Of a DNA stretch of 64,000 bases, positions 55,501-64,000 are shown piece by piece (position 1 is the stretch's first letter; each line of letters opens with the position of its first letter). The stretch spans positions 1 to 64,000 of the forward strand of contig WIXG01000390.1 of assembly GCA_009869945.1 (NCBI GenBank), read 5' to 3'. The notes beneath the pieces are model-generated. The model saw only the letters and a list, made by a program, of their open reading frames with translations, had not been told where the DNA came from and made no database searches. Position numbers and translations under genes: made by a program. Source of the stretch: Mesaphorura yosii. Taxonomy: Eukaryota > Arthropoda > Collembola > Poduromorpha > Tullbergiidae.

Positions 55501-58500
55501 AACGGATGACATATCGACCATTTCCTTTATTACCACTTTGTTATTGCACGGTTCTGCATTCTGCCTCTGCTGGACTGACCACTGATGTCACGCGTTTAAT
55601 GTGTATCTATTTTTACCACCAGACAATAGTCGTTGTCGGTCGATGGTTGTTGTGGACACTGAACGTCTTTGATGAGCATCTTCACACTTGCTTTGCCAAC
55701 CGAAAAATAGAGTTTCTATTCCGACTTGACTTGCCGATTGTACAATGGCTGAGGCTTGTGTGAACTATTGACGCCTCTTGATGCGTCCAATTTGTGCACC
55801 ATTTTAAAGTGTCTCAAGCAGACCTCTTCGCAGGCAAATAAATTAGCTGACCACTTGACAAAATTAATGTACCGAATTAATTTAACTTAACCGCATCTAA
55901 CACCCACGCATGCACATCCGCCGAATCCATTCTGCTGACGACATGGACTAATTAATTTTCTCATTCTTCCAGGATTAAACAGTGCACAAAAGTCCAAATG
56001 AATGACTTAATTGTCGTGCACCATGAAATGGGACATATTGAATACTATCTACAATACAAGGACCAGCCAATCACGTTTCGTGAAGGCGCCAATCCGGGTG
56101 AGAAAATTGAAAAACTAAGCGAGCTTTGATGTGCTCGAAATGTCACTCTCTGTGAATTCGGAAGATTTTAACTTACTCAACTGACCCGTGCTCTCTTTAA
56201 CGCTCGTTGCCACGTGATTCAATTTACGAAAACATCCACTGGCAAAAAAACGTGAATCAGGCTGGATTCTAGTCAGACCTCTTTCATCTTTCACAATCCC
56301 AGAGGAATCTAGTTCAGAGTTAGTGTCCATTTGCAACTCAATTAATTGTGCTAATAGGATTTCACGAGGCCGTGGGAGACTTGTTGGCTTTATCCGTGTC
56401 AACTCCGAAGCACTTGAAAGAGCTGAACCTGCTGAATGATTTTGAAGACGATTATGAGTTCAACATCAACTACTTGTTTGCGCAAGCTATGGACAAGGTA
56501 AGACGCTTTGTATCAGCTGTTTCCTCGGCTGCAAACAACAATCGAAAACACGCGTGGTATCCTTTTAACCTATTATCCATTAGCACAAAGAACAGATTGA
56601 ATTTACTAATCCCCTGAACACACGCTGTAATTCAAGTGGATGGCATTAGTCTCCTGGTTCCCACGCAACAAAGCCAGTTCACGCTCGTATACCCCACACA
56701 ATTCAGCCTTTCAGTTTTATTGCTCCTAATCAGATTGGAATCCCAGACGTAGTTCACATTGTGCGTCAGTGAAACGAAAGCAAAACTGTAAAACGCGGGT
56801 TATCGCTTTCAGACTTTCACAAAGTTCCTTGCCTCGCGTTTGTTGGATTCTCAACACTGGAGTAAATCTGATTAGTGTCCAACTTCCTGGAAATTCCGGA
56901 TCCCGGTTGCGCCTTCCTTCCTGGATCATACATAAATAATCTCATTACCCAAAATTATGTGGCACGCAGAATAGGCAGTATTGTTCTTAATTCTTCTCTT
57001 CTGTTTTGATACACATATTGTTGAACGTATTTTAGGTCGCCTTCTTGCCATCTGCTCTGGTTATCGATCAGTGGAGGTGGGACGTGTTCGAGGGAAAAGT
57101 CAAGCCTGAAGAATACAATTGCCGCTGGTGGGAGCTGAGGTAAAACCATAATTTCGCATTATGCTGGCTAATCTGCGAAGTGACACTGTGGAAATTATTT
57201 CGAAGCTGTGGTCTTTGACAAATTGATGGATGGTTTCCATCTGTCACAATGTGTTGGATAGTTCGTATTCAGGCCACTGCCTTTTTAGACTCCAGAATTC
57301 GAGCACACAGCACGACGAAAATAATTTGACGTTTCTGTAGACTTACTTACTTTACTGGATGAAAATGATAAGTAAGTAGAGCAACGTCTTCCTATGACGC
57401 AGAGAGCCTCTCTGCAGCCTATACGGCAAATTATGGTTTAAAAAATGAGGGTCTGCTTTCGATTGAGACAAGACAAGAACGAGAGCGAAATTTTATGTGG
57501 GTGCAATTAAATTGGTAAAAATGCAAGCGAATAATACGCACACGACGACGACGTTTCTACAGCTGGTTTTGGTGGTGACCCGAATTTCATTTTATTATAA
57601 ATGCCACGTGCCTGCCAACCGTCATACATTTCAGCCAAGAACATGATGGACGGCTCGGTGTTGCATCACAACGCTTTTAATTAATTCCGACCTTTTAAGA
57701 TAAAAAAAATGATTTGGTTAAAGAAACTGCGGAAAGAAAGCCGGGCGCTTCATTGTTTCACAGTTCGTGCATAGACTACTTGGTGAAGAGCGTGGGTCTT
57801 AAAATAGCAGAAAGAAATAAATAAAAGGTATTAAAAAGAAAGGAGCCAGCTCTGTCTAGGCCCGCAATTATCCTGAAAATGAATGGAAAAGGTAAATGTG
57901 ATGATGTTAGAGATACCAGCAAATAAAGAAAAGATTAATTACATTTAGGAATAACAATACGAGAAGCGAGAAAGTCAAGAGCAAGGAGGAGACTGGGCTG
58001 AATTTATATTGAGAAAGCAGATGCATTTTCATTCAAAGTTCCAGTCTCCACTTCACCATTCACCACTCGTGAATATATGACTCGCTGTTCTATGCACTGC
58101 TTCCTTAATTTGGTTATATTTGGGCAGAAACGAATACGTTGTGCCGTCTAATCCGCGCTTCAAGCGAGCAATGTGAATGTGCGATGATACAAATAAATTT
58201 ATTACGGTTCGCTGTAGCTTCTCAGCCCATTTGTTATACGTTGACTGCGTTTGTCCTTCGCATTATTTCATGAATGAGGTTATTCAACAAAATGTAACCT
58301 GCTCGTATGTTAATTCATTCAAGCGAAGTTTGTATGGCATTGTAAGTCTTATAAATTCTATTGAATGATTTTCATTTTGCAGGAGCAAAATCCAAGGAGT
58401 CAAGCCACCAGTCACGCGAACTAGCACCGATTTCGACCCAGGCGCAAAATACCACATTCCAGCCAGCGTGCCTTACATTCGGTAACTAAACGGGTCTATA

Positions 58501-61500
58501 AATAAGTAATGAATCAAAGAACCACAGAATCAACTGCAGATTTTCCCACTGCAACCAGGAAGGCTATACTTCTAACTCGTCAGGGTTTACTGCGAAATAT
58601 TTAATAATGCTTCCAGCTATGAATACTCAGTTACTCGGATATTTCAAAAGCATACCTCGTGCTCGCGGATTTTGAGACAACTCTCGAGTTTGAATGAGTC
58701 ATTTATCCTCATCAAAACGAATATTAGAGCACAATGCCAGTTCAGGGGTCACTGCTTTTATTTTGTTTACAAAATCAGATTTGTGAGCGATGAACTCCCA
58801 CGACAGACACGGAATTTGAAATCTCTTCCATTGTTGGAGGCAGTGGATAAGGGAATTTCGTGAACCTCAAATTTCAGGGTCCAATTAATCATCAAGCACA
58901 ACTATAGTAATACACCTTTGTTTCCTTCGAACAGGTATTTTGTGAGCCACATTCTGCAGTTCCAGTTCCACAAGGCGCTCTGCACCATTTCAGGCCAATA
59001 CGACCCAAAGGACCCTGCCAAACCACTACACAAGTGCGATATTTACAAGAATGCTTCTGCTGGGAATGCGCTGGGGTAAGTTTGTACTAATATTAACCAA
59101 AGTTGCCCACCAAAAGTTAAACATTTTTGTTGAATATCACCATATGTGAGTAGCAAAATTAGCGCCGAACTTAGATATTTAGTGTAGGAATACAAATTCA
59201 TGCGACCTCCTTTCACAATTACACGACAGTGAAAAGCAAAGACGGAGACTTCGCTGACGTGACAATGCAATAGACAATGCGTGGCAAAGGCTTGTACAAA
59301 ACTTCAATTCTTAGTTTAGTCTTGTCATACGTACAATCATAAATATTGGCAGCAAACACTGCAGGTGGACTAAATATAATGCATGGTATTACCAAAGCGG
59401 AATTAGCTTGTTCCATTCTGACGCTTCCTTGTGCAGTTCCCAGAAACCACGCAATAATTACTTTCAGTTTCAAAATGACAAAACTTTTCTTGCCATAATT
59501 CTAACGTAGGCCGCCGCAGTTCATTGGAAGCGACGGAGGTAGAAGCAAAAATGAAATTGAAATCAAGGAACGGACCGCACTCACCTGCTTTTCAATTCTC
59601 CATCCACATGCATTGAAAGCCATAAGATGCGACAGAGAGAATGCGAATTAATTAAGCCGGCTCAGCAAAACTAAAGATAGGATTTGAAGCTTTTTCAAAT
59701 TTGTGGCAAATATCTTTTAATGAGGTTTCAAACTCCTGGTTTCGAAGTTTGAATTGAATTCAATTGCCAGTTCAAAGGGAAATGGACTCACCTACTCACA
59801 CGTTCGGAGAAATTGCTGGCAACTATTCTTTTTCAGTGCCGTACTTTTATTAGCTTCTGGCGAAAGCAATTAGACAGAATTGGTCCCAGAATTTGGTTCT
59901 CTTGGCAATACAACAGTGCTGAATATAATGGTACGGAATTGTGGAAGTTTTCCGGAATCGCTTATCGCATTTTGGGTCTAAAAATGAGCGAAATCAGGAA
60001 TAAACTGCCATTCTTCCAGCTGCCAAGTTTCGAGTCTGCCATAAACGATAGAAATTTAAATAGCAGAATAGCAACGATCTAAAGTGAATGAGAGCAAGTT
60101 CAATAATCAACCAAAATAGTATATGGCTTCAGGGATTTGGCACAAAATGGTTATTGAATACGAGGATAATAATGCCTGTAATTAGGTTCCTTTGTTATTC
60201 TTGTGCCTCTATGCTAAACATAGTGTGTGTGAATGTCAACTACAAAGGAAATTCAAGTTCAGTTGACTCGATCTGCCTCATGCTAATCGTTCGTTCATTC
60301 AAAGCAAATTAGGCGAGGACACTTGACAAAGTCTGGAGGGAGGCATTAGCAGGAATTCCCTGAAAGCTATTTTCGTCGTAATTTCAGAGAATCCGTACTC
60401 TATGCTAAACATCGAGGGGAGACATTCTATTTATGTATACCGGTAATGCAACTCTCTGAAATCAGGAAGCTTTCGCTTCGGGCAAAAAATTATCCTTTAT
60501 TTTAAAAAATGTTTGTGCAAAACTGGTGACCACACAGGTCGAAGTCTGGGCCCCAGACTCGCATTTTTCCTTAGATTTTAGTACCTTTAAATTAATTCTT
60601 GATGGGTTGTTTTAAAGTGCAATGCTGAAACTTGGTTCGTCAAAGCCGTGGCCAGAGGCGTTGGAGCAAATCACGGGACAAACCTACATGGACGCTTCCG
60701 CACTTCTCGAGTACTTCAAGCCATTGCACGAGTGGCTGACCGACCAGAACACGAAGAGCGGAGGTGTTGTTGGCTGGAGTTCCAGGGTTGACGGTACGTT
60801 GCCATATTTCAATTCGAAAGCGTATTTCGGCTGGCAGTCAACATATTACGTTCGGCTGGATTCAATTTAGCCCGTCGCGAGTGCAGTTGCCGCTAACGCG
60901 CAAACCCAGAATTCTTGTTTACTCAAGCGGTGTTTGCATTTGCCAAGAGAATGTGATAGAATGCAGTCGGTGAAAGTTATATTACTTTTACTTCACTCGC
61001 CTAAATTTTTTGTTCTTTTAAATTGCCCTCTCCACAAGACCGACAGCGGCGAGAAGAGAGCTAAAGCTCATTCATTCATTCAGACTTTTCATTCCTTACT
61101 CAGCCCAAACGATCAGCAACGCGTAGCATACAATATTCATTTGTACAAGAAAATGCGTGTATTACACGGATTTGGCGTGCAGTATGCAAATCTACACGAT
61201 TCAGCTGGAAAGGCCGAGACGAAGAGAAGTCACGTACACGACAAAGAGCAGTATGGGAGAACTGAATAAATTCCTCATCAGGCAGGCCTGAATGTTACAA
61301 ATTGGAGGAGTGTCAGATTCAGCATAATATTGCAAAAGCACGGGAAACGAGAACGAAATTCTTTTGACTCAGCGGGAACAGAGAGCATGAGGGATAGAGC
61401 AGAGCAGATCGTGACTAACTTTTGCAATGCGCGATATAAAGCAATATAAAACACTTGAGTGACTTTCTTTCTCTTCCACTCATCTCGATCTCTGCATTAT

Positions 61501-61727
61501 TTCCTCATAAATCAATACTCAGGCGAAATCAAGATTATCACCAGAGTCCGAATTACAAAAATCGCAGTGTTGCCTTCTCGACAAGTCGTATTCTGCGAAA
61601 TGAGACTTGAAGGGTGCATTGGTTGACTTTGCCCATAATATGTAATGGCTTCATTTTGTAATTTGCAGATGCTGCGGATTGCATCACCGCTCCTGCTTCT
61701 ACTGCAACTGTATCTGGATCAAACTAG
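46559..61727 (+). CDS. ACE: ACE-like peptidyl-dipeptidase (M2 family), 14 exons, 635 aa, secreted
   Basis: Exons: 46559-46639, 46713-46838, 51017-51175, 51281-51377, 52294-52437, 52535-52821, 52902-53071, 55973-56097, 56358-56497, 57036-57139, 58383-58481, 58935-59075, 60618-60793 and 61669-61727. Phases close to 635 aa. The enzyme is a zinc dipeptidyl carboxypeptidase that trims C-terminal dipeptides from peptide hormones. It has a signal peptide (residues 1 to about 20), one M2 domain, and a short C-terminal tail without membrane anchor, so it should be secreted like insect AnCE. Zinc site HEMGH at 372-376 plus E400 in FHEAVGD. Human testis ACE residues H353, H383, E384, H387, E411, K511, H513, Y520, R522 and Y523 all have counterparts 11 positions lower here. 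R511 is the chloride-site arginine. Sequons include NIT, NVT, NYT, NLT and NAS. All key residues are present, so it should be an active peptidase. Confidence 0.97.
46839..51016 (+). other. ACE intron 2 (4178 nt)
   Basis: This is the largest intron of the ACE gene, phase 0, between EAS and LQATLRLA. The protein alignment is continuous across it, so no exon is missing. It contains a 13-bp hairpin at 48511-48553. No RNA gene or coding exon is recognised. Confidence 0.75.
48511..48553. repeat. 13-bp stem hairpin in ACE intron 2
   Basis: Arms 48511-48523 and 48541-48553 pair over 13 positions with one G-T wobble, around a 17-nt loop. The core CACAAAGTTC/GAACTTTGTG is perfect. The function is unknown. 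Confidence 0.55.
54327..54353. repeat. Compact hairpin near the tRNA-like segment
   Basis: GCACTAC (54331-54337) and GTAGTGC (54342-54348) form a perfect 7-bp stem with a GACA loop. AGAG and CTCT extend it to 11 bp with a single bulged G. Immediately left, at about 54302-54333, is a weaker inverted repeat (TGCCCTCTG against CAGAGGCA). Confidence 0.55.
54424..54497 (-). repeat. tRNA-like segment with pol III A and B boxes (degenerate tRNA or SINE head)
   Basis: On the minus strand, TGGCTCAGGGG fits the A-box consensus and GGTTCGATTCC fits the B-box consensus, 31 nt apart, close to the spacing in tRNA genes. A D-stem (GCTC/GAGT) can form. The T-stem has mismatches, the anticodon arm is too short and unpaired, and the acceptor stem pairs poorly. 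This is therefore not a functional tRNA. A tRNA-derived SINE or a tRNA pseudogene is more likely. It lies 32 nt from the large foldback. Confidence 0.5.
54530..54762. repeat. 233-bp foldback: two 90-nt inverted arms
   Basis: The left arm 54530-54619 and right arm 54673-54762 are reverse complements with 8 mismatches in 90 and no gaps. All eight differences are transitions. The 53-nt centre folds further (ATGCAAAT cta ATTTGCAT at 54642-54660, and CGATTTA against TAATCG), so the stem can run almost to the tip. It contains no ORF of note. It may be a foldback-type miniature element (MITE) or a long hairpin-RNA source read through with the ACE pre-mRNA. Confidence 0.9.
57140..58382 (+). other. 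ACE intron 10 (1243 nt)
   Basis: It lies between WWELR and SKIQGVKPP and splits the arginine codon. No RNA gene, coding exon or clear repeat is seen. Confidence 0.75.
59076..60617 (+). other. ACE intron 12 (1542 nt)
   Basis: It precedes the [15 protein letters not shown] exon. A perfect 10-bp inverted repeat (ATTTCAGAGA at 60381-60390, TCTCTGAAAT at 60453-60462) flanks a 62-nt spacer. No coding exon is recognised. Confidence 0.7.
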
Positions 61728-61859
61728 CTGGCATTCATGATAACAAGGTGCACGGTTGGATTTACCATTTATTGTACTTTTTGTCTCATTTCAGGTTTGG
61801 TTTTAGGCTCTTTCCATTGCAATGTGCTTGTACTTTTTCATTAATTTCATGTCAAATTC

Positions 61860-61865
61860 AATAAA
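61860..61865 (+). promoter_or_regulatory. Polyadenylation signal of ACE
   Basis: AATAAA lies 133 nt after the ACE stop codon and is followed by a T-rich stretch, giving a plausible short 3' UTR. Confidence 0.65.
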
Positions 61866-64000
61866 TTCGGTTTTAACCTTGACATTTGAAGTCGGCATTA
61901 CGTGTGTACACATTCGTCATAGAGCGAGCCGAGCGAATTGCACGCGTTCGGCGACTGCCACAAGCAATTCAATTTGAAATGCGACACAATGTAAACTGAC
62001 CGTCCCGTCCTGCTGTGATCTGCAAACATCGGCATTGTTGTACATTGCCTTCATTCATCGTTACACCTCGTGCTTCTAATTCAAATAGGATGAAACTGGG
62101 AGGAGATTATTGCGATTTTACAATCAAATCCGCAATGCGGAGGTTTCTGTTTGCCAAGATCGTCTTGCCGGAGGCGATAATTTGATCGCCGTATAGAATT
62201 TCACATTCTATACACGAGAAGACGTTTTGACCTGATGACCTCTACGTCCACTTCTGAGTCTGGGACACTCGCATTGCCTCTTGTTAATCTCCATGTGAAC
62301 CGACTTCTGCCAACAGCATAAGACTATGGTTCCTGCGAAAGATGTGATCTTAACACAATATCAGCTCAAGCACAGATTAGACCAACACGGAAATATTCAA
62401 TTCTGAGCTAGAAGTACGTGTATCCTATTTTGTTGGGTTCTTCGATGTTGTACGGTAAGAGCAGTCAAACCTGACATTTGACAATCGGGAAAGTAAGGTT
62501 AACTGTGTTGATTAAATTTGAGACGAAGGCAGACAGGCACTTCATACAAGACGCAGTTTATTACTCCTCCTCGTTCTTTCTCTCCCCTCGTATTCATTTT
62601 CAAGAAGACTTTCTCTGCCAAACTCATTTGGCGTACAGTTTCGAACTGGTGGCGTGCGATGCGCAACGCTGAGGGAGAAGCTGTGCACGCGTGGGTGTAC
62701 TCGTATTCATGACTCAGTATTTGGGCACGACATTTCAGCCCTAACAATGAAGCTTCGATGTTGACTTCTATGTCTTCCATCGCTGCAATTTTGTCTACTT
62801 TATTGATCGTATTGATATTGACTTTCCGTAAATCGAGCGAAGGTTTGGTTATGTTATTGATGTTACCACCAGAAGTTCTCCTTTTCTGGGCACAATTTTG
62901 AAGAGCTGAGTGTACTTTGACAATAAAAATCAACTTTATAAAGAGATGCTTCGCATCGATACGAACTTTCATGTGTTGCGGGTCAAATTCGACATCGACC
63001 GAATTTTAGCTGTAACATGGGACACAAATTCCGCGAATTTTCTTGAGTTGTGTTTGTCGATCTCTTCATACATGAAATTGTAGTACGATGTGCTGTCCAC
63101 TTATTTTTCTTTCTTAGAATTTTCACAACACCGTCGGGTACCGGAAGACACATACATTCATTGTATGTACGTATTAGCAATATATTCGCATTTATATAAA
63201 CCTTGCGAATTACAAATATTTGTATAGGCCAGGCCATAATACACAATAATTGACATAATTATCTTTTTAAACAATTACCGACAATATGATATTCTGTTTT
63301 GAATAAATATCCAGCTCGGAATACATGAAATTGAAATGATGGCAGATCACTCATTCACACACCTTGTCTTTATTCTTACGTCTAGTGGTCTCCTAATTAA
63401 ACCTCACACAGACTGCCGCCTATACCACACTGGACCATTTTCTACGAGTAAGGGAGCGAGGTTTGCGTGTGGCTTCACCAACCTCCAATAATTAACATTA
63501 CTGAATGCGAAATTGATTCTTGGAGCGACGTGCGTCAAGACTCGAGGTGTCAAACACTACTGCGATTTAAAATGCAAAATTAATTGCTCATTTCAATGGG
63601 CCTTGAGAGTGACGAGAAAAACTTTTGTTAATGCATTGTCACATGTGCGTTGTTGCGACCCGCATTGTTTCGTTTCATTGAAACATGTTTCAAAAATTCT
63701 TTAGAAATCTCAAACAATGAAGAGTTTTTTTTATAGCTGTGCACGATCGCGACTCGGAAGATGAAGCCTCACTATTCGCGTGAACGGAGGCTATAGATCG
63801 ATTCCTGAATGACACTTTCTTCATCTATATAACCTCTACGATAAAACAACGAGAAGCCTGAGATACGAAATTACGGCGAAGAAATGCGATGAATATTGCG
63901 AATTGCGACGGGTTCTACGCGACAAAATATTTCTTATCTTCACATCCGGGTTTGGACAAAGCATGTGCGCGCAACTCTTGCCGTAATTAATTTTCCGGAT
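61866..64000. other. Gene-free stretch downstream of ACE
   Basis: No conserved exon is recognised. A 157-codon minus-strand frame at 62499-62972 has no familiar motif and is close to chance length. The main visible structure is a pair of adjoining perfect hairpins at 62173-62213. Confidence 0.5.
62173..62213. repeat. Two back-to-back perfect hairpins
   Basis: The first stem is GGCGAT (62173-62178) with ATCGCC (62185-62190) around a 6-nt loop. The second stem, GTATAGAAT (62191-62199) with ATTCTATAC (62205-62213), has a 5-nt loop and begins at the very next base. There are no mismatches. They lie about 310 nt past the ACE polyadenylation signal. Confidence 0.65.

Larger units (their letters stand above)
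53072..55972 (+). other. ACE intron 7 (2901 nt), hosts a repeat cluster
   Basis: The donor is GTAAGC and the acceptor is TTCTTCCAG. It splits an arginine codon just before the zinc-site exon. It holds the compact hairpin at 54327-54353, a tRNA-like segment at 54424-54497 and a 233-bp foldback at 54530-54762. No coding exon is recognised. Confidence 0.8.

Overview
This window is nuclear DNA of an animal, most likely an arthropod. The genes are split by GT-AG introns with AATAAA signals downstream, and there are no operons or bacterial signals. The four proteins that can be rebuilt exon by exon are metazoan: a ribosome-biogenesis factor, a TGF-beta ligand, a glycogen branching enzyme and a secreted single-domain angiotensin-converting enzyme (ACE). 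A single-domain soluble ACE is typical of arthropods. A three-unit TTAGG tract (the arthropod telomere unit) is weak further support. The species cannot be named from the sequence.

Layout. 1-2058: no gene recognised. 2059-3652 (+): RPF1, 6 exons and 405 aa, with short introns (67-90 nt). 3922-4170 (+): a small charged ORF of doubtful status. About 4.2-23.7 kb: no recognisable gene. 23909-36978 (+): a TGF-beta family precursor, 3 exons and 400 aa, with introns of about 7.0 and 4.9 kb. 36979-41680: intergenic. 41681-44828 (-): glycogen branching enzyme GBE1, 16 exons and 706 aa, with introns of only 44-82 nt. 44829-46558: divergent intergenic region. 46559-61727 (+): ACE-like M2 metallopeptidase, 14 exons and 635 aa, with introns from 73 nt to 4.2 kb. 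61728-64000: no gene recognised.

The exon phases of all four genes close exactly, so each encodes one uninterrupted protein. The genes are functionally unrelated (ribosome assembly, signalling, glycogen synthesis, peptide processing). This is ordinary animal gene order rather than a dedicated system.

The strongest unexplained structure is in ACE intron 7. A 233-bp foldback with two 90-nt arms (8 mismatches, all transitions) lies next to a degenerate tRNA-like sequence with pol III A and B boxes and a further compact hairpin. This looks like a composite non-autonomous element or a hairpin-RNA source. Other notable points are a TGF-beta knuckle lacking both usual tryptophans, a GC-AG intron and a 44-nt intron in GBE1, and back-to-back perfect hairpins downstream of ACE. 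No CRISPR array, rRNA, canonical tRNA, transposase gene or virus was found.
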